A program made the translations under genes and the position numbers. The notes below the pieces were generated by a model that saw only the letters and a program-made list of their open reading frames with translations, made no database searches and was not told the origin of the DNA. DNA of 64,000 nt from Geodermatophilus obscurus (GTDB lineage: Bacteria > Actinomycetota > Actinomycetes > Mycobacteriales > Geodermatophilaceae): assembly GCF_900115395.1 (NCBI RefSeq), contig NZ_FOWE01000007.1, positions 124,001 through 188,000 of the forward strand. The letters are read 5' to 3'. Positions 37,233-48,685 of this stretch are shown here, one piece after another; within the stretch, counting starts at the first letter, position 1; the number at the start of each line of letters is the position of its first letter.

Positions 37233-37634
37233 CTAGTGGACGGGCGGGGCGGACTCGAGCCAGGAGAGGAAGCCGGTCACCGTCGAGGTGTCCATGGCCA
37301 GCTCCTTGGGGCCGCTGCCGGTCTGGCAGGTGAGGACGACGGCGTCGTCGGGCAGGGCGACGTCGTCACGCCCCGGGCCGCGGCGGCCGGCCACCCGGAA
37401 CTCCGTCCGGCACAGCCGCTGCTGCGGGCGCACCGAGAGCGACAGCGCGCGGTACCACAGCAGGGCGTCCCCGCCGTACCAGGCGACGCCCACCGACCAG
37501 CGCGAGCTGCCCACCGGGCGCAGCCACATGGTCACGGCGCCCAGGCCCATGAGCAGCAGGCGGCGGCGGACCAGGAACCCGATCACCAGGGCGACCACCA
37601 GCACCCCGGCGAGGACGAGGACGGCGGTGGTCAC
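37233..37634 (-). CDS. DUF2550 membrane protein
   Basis: A 133-residue protein with one N-terminal membrane segment (about 2-24, VLVLAGVLVVALVIGFLVRR) and a cytosolic domain containing WSVGVAWYGGDALLWYRALS and the C-terminal MDTSTVTGFLSWLESAPP. The family is found almost only in actinobacteria downstream of atpC (Rv1312). Function unknown; the gene placement suggests a link with the energy-conversion operon. GTG start at 37634, 86 nt after atpC. Confidence 0.88.
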   Translation of the reverse strand: MTTAVLVLAGVLVVALVIGFLVRRRLLLMGLGAVTMWLRPVGSSRWSVGVAWYGGDALLWYRALSLSVRPQQRLCRTEFRVAGRRGPGRDDVALPDDAVVLTCQTGSGPKELAMDTSTVTGFLSWLESAPPVH

Positions 37635-37720
37635 CGCGGGGTGGCGGGGACGTCAGGACGGCCCTCGTGCAGGGGCCCGCGCCGTGCGGAGCGGGGGCCG
37701 GGGGGCACGAGGGTCCTCCC

Positions 37721-38110
37721 TCAGACGGACTGGCCGGCAGCGCGGAGCCGGGACTGGGCGCGGCGGGCGGCGGCGAGCTGCTCGGGGTCGTCCGCGTCCT
37801 GCTCGGCGCGGCGGAGGGCCTCCCGCGCGCGCTCGACGTCGATCTCGGAGCTGATCTCGGCGGTCTCGGCCAGGATGGAGACGCCCTCCGGGGTCACCGA
37901 GAGGAACCCGCCGTGGGCCGCCGCGACGACGTCCTCGCCCTGCGTGCTGCGGATGGTGACCACGCCGCCGGGCGCGAGCTCGCCGAGCAGCGGTGCGTGG
38001 CCGGGCAGGACGCCGAGCTCACCCTCGGTGGTGCGGGCGATGACCATGCTGGCCTCGCCCGACCAGATCGTCCGCTCGACGGCCACCAACTCGACCTGCA
38101 GGGTCGCCAC
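37721..38110 (-). CDS. atpC: ATP synthase F1 subunit epsilon
   Basis: Central-stalk and regulatory subunit. The 129-residue protein has the N-terminal beta sandwich ([54 protein letters not shown]) and a C-terminal two-helix part ([20 protein letters not shown]). The GTG start at 38110 is preceded by GGAGGAGT. Unlike the usual arrangement, it does not follow atpD directly: 788 nt containing two hairpins, a small ORF and a candidate promoter intervene, so its dosage relative to the other F1 subunits may be set separately. Confidence 0.96.
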   Translation of the reverse strand: MATLQVELVAVERTIWSGEASMVIARTTEGELGVLPGHAPLLGELAPGGVVTIRSTQGEDVVAAAHGGFLSVTPEGVSILAETAEISSEIDVERAREALRRAEQDADDPEQLAAARRAQSRLRAAGQSV

Positions 38111-38185
38111 GACACTCCTCCGGGTCCACCGACGCTGCGGTGCTGGGACGCCGGCCGGGATGCGGGCACGGCGACGGTCGCTCCC

Positions 38186-38191
38186 ACTCTA
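38186..38191 (-). promoter_or_regulatory. Candidate -10 element for atpC
   Basis: TAGAGT on the minus strand about 75 nt upstream of atpC. The -35 region is GC-rich and not recognisable. Listed because hairpins upstream would block read-through from atpD. Confidence 0.3.
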
Positions 38192-38275
38192 GTCGCGCCG
38201 GACCGGGCGCCCGGTGCGGGTGGCGCGGCACCACCCGTCCGGGTCGGCGGGCGACGCCGCGGGCGAGGACCCGCG

Positions 38276-38488
38276 TCAGGCGGCGCGGCGGTAGAGCAGG
38301 GTCCAGCGGCCGACGCGCACCCAGGGGTGGTAGACGGTCGAGGCCGGCGCCCACTCGTCGGTGTCGTAGCGGATGTCGGTGACGTGGGAGACCGGTGCCG
38401 ACGGGGGCCACGTCCAGCCGGGGTCCGGAGTACTGAGCGGCAGCGGGCTCACCGTGCCCTGCGTGCTCGTCCCGTCCAGCCAGTCCAT
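38276..38488 (-). CDS. Small hypothetical protein between atpD and atpC
   Basis: A 70-residue ORF with ATG at 38488 preceded by GGGAGAGA. The product starts MDWLDGTSTQGTV, is Pro/Trp-rich in the middle (DPGWTWPPSAP) and ends in VYHPWVRVGRWTLLYRRAA. Third-position GC bias and the good ribosome site support coding. No family is recognised. It would interrupt the otherwise invariant atpD-atpC junction. Confidence 0.5.
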   Translation of the reverse strand: MDWLDGTSTQGTVSPLPLSTPDPGWTWPPSAPVSHVTDIRYDTDEWAPASTVYHPWVRVGRWTLLYRRAA

Positions 38489-38679
38489 CGTTCTCTCCCG
38501 CGCCGCGCGTCCGGTCCCTCCGGGCGCCACCTGCTCGATCGGCAGGGAGGCTCCCGTGCTTGAGGGTCATCCGCCAGAGCCCTGCCCACGACCAGCCGGT
38601 CGCCAATCACTCGAACGGTGACGCCCTGGCTCGTCCCGACGCTCCGTGAGCGGGCACCCGCAGATGTGCATCCGCGCAG

Positions 38680-38697
38680 GTCACGGAAGTGTCACGG
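38680..38697. repeat. 11-bp-spaced direct repeat GTCACGG in the atpD-atpC gap
   Basis: GTCACGG occurs at 38680-38686 and 38691-38697, one helical turn apart, as in sites for response regulators of the OmpR/PhoB type. The rest of 38489-38784 holds no gene that I can support. Confidence 0.3.
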
Positions 38698-38784
38698 GCG
38701 CGACGACCAGGTGAGCGCGGGACCCTGCACCGTCACCGCTCCGCTCCAGGCCGTCGGGTCGCGCCAGGACGCCCCCGGACGCAC

Positions 38785-38820
38785 GACGGCCGGGTACCCG
38801 AACGGGGGTACCCGGCCGTC
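38785..38820. terminator. Strong hairpin in the atpD-atpC gap
   Basis: Perfect 15-bp stem GACGGCCGGGTACCC / GGGTACCCGGCCGTC with a 6-nt loop, about 80 nt beyond the atpD stop. It should impede transcription of atpC from the main atp promoter. Confidence 0.7.
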
Positions 38821-38848
38821 GCACGCAACCGACTGGAACGGCCTCCTC

Positions 38849-38898
38849 GCAGGGCCCCGCCGCGAGCTCGCGAGTGGCGGGGGCAAGGGGGTCCTTCG
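38849..38898 (-). repeat. GAAGGACC hairpin element, copy 1 (3' end of atpD)
   Basis: Begins at the first base after the atpD stop. On the minus strand it starts CGAAGGACCCC and ends GGCGGGGCCCTGC, with a foldback of CCCCGCC against GGCGGGG around a CTCGCGAGCTCG core. It closely matches the element after rho (51079-51128), so it is both a dispersed repeat and a probable terminator. Confidence 0.7.
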
Positions 38899-40425
<1,527 letters not shown>

Positions 40426-41370
40426 TCAGTCGTCGGAGCCGGCCGAGACGAGCGCGTCGGCGCCGCCGACGATCTCGCTGATCTCCTGGGTGATCTCCGC
40501 CTGCCGGGCCTGGTTGGCCTGGCGCGACAGGTTCTTGGCCAGTTCCTCGGCGTTGTCGGACGCCGACTTCATCGCCCGCCGGCGCGAGGCCGACTCCGAG
40601 GCCGCGGCCTCGAGCAGCGCCGCGTAGACGCGGGTGGTGACGTACTTCGGCAGCAGCGAGTCCAGCAGCGCCTCGGGCGAGGGCTCGAACTCGTAGGACG
40701 TGGGCACACCGCTGTCGCCGGTCGGCCGGCCCTCGCCGTCGCCGTCCTCGCCGCGCTCGAGGTCCTCGGTGTCGACGGGCGCGAGCCGCGAGGCGACCGG
40801 GACCTGCGCGAGCAGCGAGCGGAACTCGGTGTAGACGATGTGGACCTCGTCCACGGCCCCGCTGCGGTCGGCGTCCTCACCGGGGGTGAAGACGCCGATC
40901 AGCGCCCGACCGACGTCCTGCGCGTCGGAGTAGGCCGGCTGCTCGGAGAAGCCGGTGAACGTCTGCTCCACGGGGCGGTCGCGGAAGGAGTAGTACGTCT
41001 CCCCCTTGCGCCCGACGACGTAGAGCACCGGCTCCTTGCCCTGCTGGCGCAGGGTGCCGAGCAGCTCCTCGGTGCGACGCAGGACGTTGACGTTGTACGA
41101 GCCGGCGAACCCGCGGTCGGAGGTGACCACCAGGACCGCCGCGCGGCGCGTCTCGGTCCGCTCGTTGAGCAGCGGGTGCTCGAGGGACGCCGACGAGGCC
41201 AGTGCGCCCAGCACCCGGGTGATCTCCCGGGCGTAGGGCTTGGAGGCCTCCACCCGGGCCTGGGCGCGCACGATGCGGGCACCGGCGATCAGCTCCTGCG
41301 CCGAGAAGATCTTCTTCGTCGACTGCGTGGAGCGGATGCGGCGCCGCAGCGCGCGGAGGGAGCCGGCCAC
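40426..41370 (-). CDS. atpG: ATP synthase F1 subunit gamma
   Basis: Rotor shaft subunit of 314 residues. The N-terminal helix reads [18 protein letters not shown], the Rossmann part has [20 protein letters not shown] and the C-terminal helix ends in [21 protein letters not shown], which inserts into the alpha/beta hexamer. A hydrophilic insertion (about 205-230, [17 protein letters not shown]) lies in the globular domain, where actinobacterial gamma subunits carry extra loops. GTG start at 41370, 1 nt after the atpA stop. Confidence 0.97.
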   Translation of the reverse strand: MAGSLRALRRRIRSTQSTKKIFSAQELIAGARIVRAQARVEASKPYAREITRVLGALASSASLEHPLLNERTETRRAAVLVVTSDRGFAGSYNVNVLRRTEELLGTLRQQGKEPVLYVVGRKGETYYSFRDRPVEQTFTGFSEQPAYSDAQDVGRALIGVFTPGEDADRSGAVDEVHIVYTEFRSLLAQVPVASRLAPVDTEDLERGEDGDGEGRPTGDSGVPTSYEFEPSPEALLDSLLPKYVTTRVYAALLEAAASESASRRRAMKSASDNAEELAKNLSRQANQARQAEITQEISEIVGGADALVSAGSDD

Positions 41371-41371
41371 G

Positions 41372-43093
<1,722 letters not shown>

Positions 43094-43161
43094 GGCTCGC
43101 GTCCTCTTCCCTGCTGGGTGTGCTGCTGGGGTGGTGTCTGGTGGTCTGGGTGGTCGCCGGG

Positions 43162-43980
43162 TCAGCCGGCGAGCCGGCGGCTCGCGACCTCGAGCCGGTT
43201 CGCCACGCTGCCGTCGACGACCTCGTCACCGACGCGGACGACGAGGCCGCCGAGCACCGCCGGGTCGACGGTGACCTGCAGGCCGATCGTCCGGCCGTAG
43301 ATCCGGCCGAGCACGTCCTGCAGCCGCTGCTCCTGCGCCGAGGTGAGCGGTGCCGCCGACGTCACGTAGGCGACCGACCGGCCCCGCCGGGCGGAGGCCG
43401 ACGCCGACAGCCGCTCGATCCGGTTCTCCGCGTTGCCCACGTGCCGGACGGTCAGGGAGTTCCGCAGCAGCTGCTCGGTGACGGGGCTGACCCGGCCCGA
43501 CAGCAGCCGGTCGAGCAGCGCCGTCTTGCCGGCGACGGGCGCGCGGTCGTCGGAGAGGATGCGCGAGAGGCCCGGGTCGCCGCCCACGATGCGGCCGAAC
43601 CGGAACAGCTCGTCCTCGACGCCCTCGAGCTCACCCCGCGCCTCGGCGGCGTCCAGCCCCGCCTCCGTCGCGAGGAGCTCCACGGCCTCGACCAGGTCCA
43701 GCGGCCGCGACCAGCGCTGCCGGGCGACCGTCTCGACGAGGTCGACGGTGGCCGCCGACACCTTGCCGCCGAAGATGCTGCGCACCAGGCCCGCCCGGTC
43801 GACCGGCTTCACCGACGCGTCGGAGAGCGCGCGGCGCAGCGAGAGCTGCCCCTCGAGCAACCGTGCGACGGCGAAGAGCTCGTCGGCCAGGGCCATCAGC
43901 CCCGGTCCGGCGGCGCCGCGGGTGGTGGCCGCGAGGCGCTCGCGGCTGACCGCGATCGCCGCCCGGCTGGAGGCGTCCAT
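43162..43980 (-). CDS. atpH: ATP synthase F1 subunit delta
   Basis: Peripheral-stalk connector, 272 residues. An N-terminal helical bundle (about 1-180) precedes the C-terminal OSCP-like region with [19 protein letters not shown] and [26 protein letters not shown], the diagnostic delta signature. The length of about 270 is the actinobacterial norm for a stand-alone delta. Its ATG overlaps the atpF stop by 1 nt. This genome keeps separate atpF and atpH, unlike mycobacteria, where a b-delta fusion is present. Confidence 0.96.
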   Translation of the reverse strand: MDASSRAAIAVSRERLAATTRGAAGPGLMALADELFAVARLLEGQLSLRRALSDASVKPVDRAGLVRSIFGGKVSAATVDLVETVARQRWSRPLDLVEAVELLATEAGLDAAEARGELEGVEDELFRFGRIVGGDPGLSRILSDDRAPVAGKTALLDRLLSGRVSPVTEQLLRNSLTVRHVGNAENRIERLSASASARRGRSVAYVTSAAPLTSAQEQRLQDVLGRIYGRTIGLQVTVDPAVLGGLVVRVGDEVVDGSVANRLEVASRRLAG

Positions 43981-44561
43981 CAGCGGTCCGCCCCGGGGAC
44001 GAACACGGTGCTGCCGGTCCGGCCGTCGGACGCACCGCCGGCGGACATGCCGTCGAGTGAGTCGAGGAAGCGGTCCACGGTGCCGCGGCGGCGCGCCTCG
44101 TCCTCGAGGGACTCGCCCACCACCCGGCCGGCGAGGTCGACGGCGAGCGCGCCGATCTGGCCACGCAGCTCGTTGACCACCGACTGCCGGTTGGCGGCCA
44201 GCTGCTCCTCGCCGCGGGCCACGATCCGCGCGGACTCCTCCTGCGCCTGGGCGCGGAGCTCCTCGAGGATCTGCTGACCCTCGGCGCGAGCCTGGTCGCG
44301 GATCTGCGCGGCCTCGGTGCGGGCCTCGGCCAGCTGCGCCCGGTACTGCTCCAGCGCCGCCTTGGCCTCGGCCTGCATGGCCTCGGCGCGCTCGATGCCG
44401 CCCTCGATGGCCTCGCGGCGGGCCCGGAAGGCCTGCTCGAAGCGCGGCGCGATGAACCGGAAGAACACCAGCAGCACGATCGCGAAGGCGACCAGGCCGA
44501 TGATGATCTCGCCGAGCGGCGGGATGAGCGGGTTGGCGCTCTCCGCAGCGAGGATGCTCAT
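43980..44561 (-). CDS. atpF: ATP synthase F0 subunit b
   Basis: Peripheral stalk, 193 residues. A membrane segment at about 15-38 (LGEIIIGLVAFAIVLLVFF) is followed by a long charged coiled coil (FRARREAIEGGIERAEAMQ) to about residue 165 and a Gly/Ser-rich C-terminus. ATG start at 44561. Located between atpE and atpH. Confidence 0.96.
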   Translation of the reverse strand: MSILAAESANPLIPPLGEIIIGLVAFAIVLLVFFRFIAPRFEQAFRARREAIEGGIERAEAMQAEAKAALEQYRAQLAEARTEAAQIRDQARAEGQQILEELRAQAQEESARIVARGEEQLAANRQSVVNELRGQIGALAVDLAGRVVGESLEDEARRRGTVDRFLDSLDGMSAGGASDGRTGSTVFVPGADR

Positions 44562-44610
44562 GATCTCAGTGTCCTGTCTCGTTGGCCGCTGTACCTACCC
44601 GGAGGTGGGG

Positions 44611-44838
44611 TCAGAGGCCGAAGACGAAGGGGACGACGAAGCCGATCAGCGCGAGCGCCTCGGAGAGGGCGAACCCGAGGAAGGCGTAGGTGCGGGTCAG
44701 GCCGGCCGACTCGGGCTGGCGGGCGGTGGCCTGGATGTAGGCGGCCCACACGATGCCGACGCCGATACCCGGGCCGATGGCCGCGAGGCCGTAGCCCACG
44801 GAGCCGATGCTGCCGGTCAGCTCAGCGAGATTGTCCAT
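44611..44838 (-). CDS. atpE: ATP synthase F0 subunit c
   Basis: Proton-carrying ring subunit, 75 residues, two membrane helices. Helix 1 has the Gly-rich GLAAIGPGIGVGIVWA packing motif, the polar loop is RQPESAG, and helix 2 carries the proton-binding Glu60 in FALSEALALIG. The absence of an additional hydroxyl/Gln sodium-site pattern suggests H+ coupling. ATG preceded by AGGAGGAAC. Confidence 0.97.
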   Translation of the reverse strand: MDNLAELTGSIGSVGYGLAAIGPGIGVGIVWAAYIQATARQPESAGLTRTYAFLGFALSEALALIGFVVPFVFGL

Positions 44839-44932
44839 GACGGGTTGTTCCTCCTGTGTCGTCGCCCGGTGTCCGCCGGGCGGCTTGCGGGGGTCGTGCG
44901 GGGTCGTGCGATCGGGGGTGCGGGTCAGGCCG

Positions 44933-45763
44933 TCAGTGCTCGGCCTCGATGGAGCCGTTCAGGTAGGTCCCCATCAGCACGGTGAAGACGTAGGCCTGCA
45001 GGAAGATGACCAGGAGTTCGAAGAAGGTCATCACGATCGCCATCAGTGCGGAGATGGGTCCGAAGACGATGGAGAAGTTGTCCCGGCTGAGCAGGTAGAC
45101 CGCGCCGAGCGAGAAGACGACCAGCAGCATGTGGCCGGCGAACATGTTCGCGAAGAGCCGCACCGCGAGGGTGAACGGCCGGACGATGAAGTTCTGCAGG
45201 ATCTCGATCGGTGTCACCAGGACGTACATCGCCTTGGGCACGCCGGGCAGGAACAGGATGTCCTTGAAGTAGCGCCCGGCGCCCTGCTCGCGGATGCCGA
45301 TGTAGATGTAGAGGGCCCAGCAGATCAGGGCGAGCACCAGTGGGAACGCGAACCGCGACATCGGCGAGATCTGCGCCAACGGGATGATCGCCATCAGGTT
45401 GTTCGCGAGGATGAAGAAGAACAGCGCGGCCAGGAACGGCGCGAACGGCAGCCCCTTGGGGCCGACCACGTCGCGGGCGATGCCGTCGCGGACGAGGGAA
45501 TAGCCGCTCTCGCCGACGAACTGCAACTTGCTCGGAACGATCTGCGGCCTGCGCGCCGCCAGGACCATGAAGACCAGCATCGCGGTGGTAGCGACGAACA
45601 GGCCGAGCGTGATGCGGGTGATGGCGAAGTCGACGCCGACCAGCGAGAACTCTGCGAGCGGTTCCGGGTAGAACTCGCTGAGTCCCGGGGCCTGGAAGCC
45701 GTCCCCGCCGCCGGTGTCCTCGACCGCGAGCACGTCAGCGAGCGCGAGGGCGCTGGAGGTCAC
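44933..45763 (-). CDS. atpB: ATP synthase F0 subunit a
   Basis: Proton-channel stator, 276 residues, five or six membrane helices. Diagnostic segments are FFFILANNLMAIIPLAQISP, IEILQNFIVRPFTLAVRLFA with the essential Arg, and MFAGHMLLVVF. The GTG start at 45763 gives the N-terminus MTSSALALADVLAVED and overlaps the atpZ stop by 4 nt; the longer open frame upstream lies in atpZ and is rejected. Confidence 0.96.
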   Translation of the reverse strand: MTSSALALADVLAVEDTGGGDGFQAPGLSEFYPEPLAEFSLVGVDFAITRITLGLFVATTAMLVFMVLAARRPQIVPSKLQFVGESGYSLVRDGIARDVVGPKGLPFAPFLAALFFFILANNLMAIIPLAQISPMSRFAFPLVLALICWALYIYIGIREQGAGRYFKDILFLPGVPKAMYVLVTPIEILQNFIVRPFTLAVRLFANMFAGHMLLVVFSLGAVYLLSRDNFSIVFGPISALMAIVMTFFELLVIFLQAYVFTVLMGTYLNGSIEAEH

Positions 45764-46089
45764 CGTTGTCCCTTCTGCGTCCTGGGCCGGCTCCGTCGTC
45801 CGCCCGGGGTGGTGCTGGTGTCGGACGCCCCCGGTGTCGGGGGCGGACCGCCGTACCGCTTGACGACCAGGTAGATGGCCACCGAGATGCCGAGGATGAT
45901 CCCGACCGGCAGGAACACACGGGTGTCCAGCCACCGGTCGAGCAACCAGCCGGCCCCGCCCCACACGGCCATCCCGGAGATCATCGTCCCGATGACGGCG
46001 TAGCCGGTCTCGGCACCGCTGCCCCGAGGGGCGGCTGGTCGCGCAGGTCGGGACCGCGGCTCCCCGCGGGCGGGGTCGTCCTCGGCCAT
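45760..46089 (-). CDS. AtpZ/AtpI-type F0F1 assembly protein
   Basis: A 109-residue protein with a charged N-terminus, two membrane helices (GYAVIGTMISGMAVWGGAGW and VFLPVGIILGISVAIYLVV) joined by LLDRWLDT, and a basic tail. The GG-x-W-LD pattern between helices is typical of the AtpZ/ATPase_gene1 family, involved in c-ring assembly or cation supply. ATG at 46089 is the start; upstream frame extensions run into the neighbouring gene. Confidence 0.85.
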   Translation of the reverse strand: MAEDDPARGEPRSRPARPAAPRGSGAETGYAVIGTMISGMAVWGGAGWLLDRWLDTRVFLPVGIILGISVAIYLVVKRYGGPPPTPGASDTSTTPGGRRSRPRTQKGQR

Positions 46090-46103
46090 CGGCGGGGACA
46101 CTA

Positions 46104-46580
46104 TCAGCCGAGTGTCGCGGGCCCGTCCGGTGGCGGGGGAACAGTCGCCTGTCCGGGTGGTGCCGGGGGGGTGACGTAGTAGAGCGGCCGGGTCCACACC
46201 CAGCGGAGCTGCACCCCGCTCCACAGCAGGGCGCCCACGATGACCGCCCACGCCATCGTCAGCCGGTCCAGCCAGCCGTCCTCGGGGAGGGCGTTCAGGA
46301 TGGCGAACAGCACGACGGCCTTCACGAAGAACGCCCCCAGGGCCGCCGGCAGGGTGAAGGTGTCATCGATCCGGCCCGCCCAGGCTACGACCACCCCGGA
46401 GAACACGAAGAACGCCGTCACCACCGCGGCGCCCACCAGGACCCCGACGGCGTCGGGCCAGCCCAGGGACAGGCCGACGACGACCGCGGCAACACCGGCC
46501 ACCGCGGCCGTGGCCAGCGTGCCCACGCGCAGGAACGACAGGTCCCACGGCACCTCGGCCGTGGGGCGGGGCGCGCTCAC
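46104..46580 (-). CDS. AtpI-like four-helix membrane protein
   Basis: A 158-residue membrane protein with four predicted helices (LATAAVAGVAAVVVGLSLGW, GVLVGAAVVTAFFVFSGVVV, AALGAFFVKAVVLFAILNAL, WAVIVGALLWSGVQLRWVW) and a Pro-rich tail. It occupies the place of Rv1303 at the head of the ATP synthase operon, the usual site of AtpI, but sequence similarity to E. coli AtpI is weak. The GTG start overlaps the wecA stop by 4 nt. Confidence 0.85.
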   Translation of the reverse strand: MSAPRPTAEVPWDLSFLRVGTLATAAVAGVAAVVVGLSLGWPDAVGVLVGAAVVTAFFVFSGVVVAWAGRIDDTFTLPAALGAFFVKAVVLFAILNALPEDGWLDRLTMAWAVIVGALLWSGVQLRWVWTRPLYYVTPPAPPGQATVPPPPDGPATLG

Positions 46581-47884
46581 CGCAGGCCCCGTCCGGCGCC
46601 GGCCGCACGTGGGGCGGGGGGCCCGGGCGGCGCGGTCGCGGGCGGGGCGGCCGTCGCGGGGGTGCCGCCGGGCAGGGCCGCGGCGGTGGACCTGCGGGCG
46701 TGAGCGCGGGTGGTCCGGGCGGTCGGGTGCGCGGCCCGGCTGCGGCGGCGCTGTGCGGCGATCTCGGCCGCCCGGGCCTCACGGGCCGCACGACGGGCGT
46801 GCGGGCTGAGGACGACGACGACACCCACGGCGAGCAGCACCCCGATCACGACGAGCAGCTCCGCCGTCCCGCCGGTGATCGACAGCGCCACCGCGCCGAA
46901 GGACAGGAGAGCCGCCCAGAAGTACATGGTCAGCACCGCCCGGCGGTGGGAGTGGCCGATGGCCAGCAGCCGGTGGTGCAGGTGCATCTTGTCGGGTGAG
47001 AACGGCGACTGGCCCCGGCGGGTCCGGCGGACGACGGCCAGGACGAGGTCGATGAAGGGGATGAAGAGGACCGCGATCGGCACCAGGAGGGGCAGCGCGA
47101 GCGGGAGGAGGCTGGCCGCGGAGTCGAAGGACTGCGCGTCGACGCGACCGGTGGCGCTGACGGCGGCCGCCGACAGCATGAGGCCCACGAGCATGGAGCC
47201 CGAGTCGCCCATGAAGATGCGTGCCGGGCTGAAGTTGTGCGGCAGGAAGCCCAGGCAGGCGCCGGCCAGCACCGCGGTGACCAGGGCCGGGGCGCTGGCG
47301 ACCTCGTCGTAACCGACCCGGCTGAGGTTGTAGCTGTAGGCGAAGAAGGCCAGCGCCGCGATCGCCGAGACGCCCGCGGCCAGCCCGTCGAGGCCGTCGA
47401 TGAAGTTCAGCGCGTTGACCGTCATGACGGTCAGCAGGATGGTCAGCGGCACGCCGACGTCGGGGCCGAAGGAGATCGTCCCGATGTCGGCCACCGGCAG
47501 GAACAGGAAGGCCAGCTGCACCCCGAGCAGCACCATGACGCCGGCCGCGGCGATCTGGCCGGTCAGCTTGGTGAGCGCGTCGAGGCCGAACTTGTCGTCG
47601 AGGACCCCGAGCAGGCAGATCAGCCCGCCGGCGACGAGCACCGCGGCGGTCTGCGAGTCGTCGAACGTGCGCTGCAGGGCCGGCAGCCGGGTGGCCACCA
47701 TCACGGCCGCGGCCACGCCGAGGTACATCGCCACCCCTCCCCCGCGCGGGGTGGGGATGACGTGCACGTCGCGCTCGCGGGGGGCGGCCATCATCCGGAG
47801 CCGGACCGCCGCCACCCGCACCACCGGGGTGGCCAGGAAGGTGACCAGGCCGGCGGTCAGCAGGACGACGGCGTACTCGCGCAC
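46577..47884 (-). CDS. wecA: Decaprenyl-phosphate GlcNAc-1-phosphate transferase (WecA/TagO family)
   Basis: Starts cell-wall polymer linker synthesis by moving GlcNAc-1-phosphate from UDP-GlcNAc to decaprenyl phosphate. The 435-residue polytopic protein shows TPRGGGVAMYLGV, the Mg site GVLDDKFGLDALTKL, NALNFIDGLDGLAAG, FMGDSGSMLVGL and the cytosolic SPDKMHLHHRLLAIGHSHRR. Residues about 350-435 form a basic then Pro/Ala-rich disordered tail not needed for catalysis. GTG start at 47884. Position matches Rv1302 (rfe), upstream of the atp genes. Confidence 0.94.
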   Translation of the reverse strand: MREYAVVLLTAGLVTFLATPVVRVAAVRLRMMAAPRERDVHVIPTPRGGGVAMYLGVAAAVMVATRLPALQRTFDDSQTAAVLVAGGLICLLGVLDDKFGLDALTKLTGQIAAAGVMVLLGVQLAFLFLPVADIGTISFGPDVGVPLTILLTVMTVNALNFIDGLDGLAAGVSAIAALAFFAYSYNLSRVGYDEVASAPALVTAVLAGACLGFLPHNFSPARIFMGDSGSMLVGLMLSAAAVSATGRVDAQSFDSAASLLPLALPLLVPIAVLFIPFIDLVLAVVRRTRRGQSPFSPDKMHLHHRLLAIGHSHRRAVLTMYFWAALLSFGAVALSITGGTAELLVVIGVLLAVGVVVVLSPHARRAAREARAAEIAAQRRRSRAAHPTARTTRAHARRSTAAALPGGTPATAAPPATAPPGPPAPRAAGAGRGLR

Positions 47885-47887
47885 GGC

Positions 47888-47944
47888 TCAGTCCCGACCG
47901 GGACCGCGCGGGACCCCGCCCGGAGGCAGGGCGGGCTGGCTCAT
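47888..47944 (-). CDS. Possible 18-residue leader ORF upstream of wecA
   Basis: ATG at 47944 opens MSQPALPPGGVPRGPGRD and stops 3 nt before the wecA start. A GGAG lies 11 nt upstream. The short distance would allow re-initiation or coupling to wecA. Only the ORF and its spacing support this, so it may be fortuitous. Confidence 0.25.
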   Translation of the reverse strand: MSQPALPPGGVPRGPGRD

Positions 47945-47986
47945 CGCGACGGTGCTCCGGGGGCGAGACGACAGGGCGGCTCCCCC

Positions 47987-47992
47987 ACGGTA
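47987..47992 (-). promoter_or_regulatory. Candidate -10 of the wecA-atp operon
   Basis: TACCGT on the minus strand about 100 nt upstream of wecA, in the 153-nt gap after sua5. No clear -35. It is the only plausible promoter ahead of the ATP synthase genes in this gap. Confidence 0.3.
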
Positions 47993-48037
47993 TCGCCCGG
48001 ACGGGCACCGGGGCGGGACCGGCGGACGCCGCCGCCG

Positions 48038-48679
48038 CTAGTCGACGGTCTCGGGCAGGACCTCGCGGAGGCGCTCGACGGGCACCGCGCCCACGCGCAG
48101 CACGCGGGGCGCGGGACCGGTGCAGTCGACGATCGTGCTCGCGGCCGACCCCTCGCGGGGGCCGCCGTCGAGCACCACGGCGGCGTGCTCGCCGAGCTGG
48201 GCCACGGCCTCCTGCGCCGTCGTCGCGGCCGGGCGGCCCGACCGGTTGGCGCTCGACACCGCCATCGGGCCGGTGCGGCGCAGCAGGTCGCGGGCGACGT
48301 CGTCGTCGGGGAGTCGCACGGCGACGGTGCCCTCGGCGTCGCCGAGGTCCCAGGCCAGGGACGGCGCGTGCTCGACGACGAGGGTCAGCCCGCCGGGCCA
48401 GAACGCCTCGGCGAGCCGGGTCGCCGCCGCGGGCACGCGGATGGTCAGCCCGGCCAGCGTGGAGGCCTCGCCGATGAGCACCGGCACCGGCATCGCGCGG
48501 CCGCGGTTCTTCGCCGCCAGCAGGCCGGCGACCGCGGCGGGTGAGAACGCGTCGGCGCCGACGCCGTAGACGGTGTCGGTGGGCAGCAGGACGAGCTGTC
48601 CGCGGGCGATCGCCGCGGCGGCGGCGTCCAGGCCCGCCGCGCGCGCCGCGGGGTCGGTGCAGTCGTAGAGGTCGGCCAC
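48038..48679 (-). CDS. L-threonylcarbamoyladenylate synthase (TsaC/Sua5 family)
   Basis: Makes the threonylcarbamoyl-AMP used for t6A37 modification of ANN-decoding tRNAs. The 213-residue YrdC-domain protein has LVLLPTDTVYGVGADAF, KNRGRAMPVPVLIGE, FWPGGLTLVVEHA, VAVRLPDDD and the PMAVSSANRSGRPA block, all conserved. Short form without a C-terminal Sua5 domain. GTG start at 48679, 6 nt after prmC, as in the Rv1300-Rv1301 pair. Confidence 0.94.
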   Translation of the reverse strand: MADLYDCTDPAARAAGLDAAAAAIARGQLVLLPTDTVYGVGADAFSPAAVAGLLAAKNRGRAMPVPVLIGEASTLAGLTIRVPAAATRLAEAFWPGGLTLVVEHAPSLAWDLGDAEGTVAVRLPDDDVARDLLRRTGPMAVSSANRSGRPAATTAQEAVAQLGEHAAVVLDGGPREGSAASTIVDCTGPAPRVLRVGAVPVERLREVLPETVD

Positions 48680-48685
48680 GGGCGG

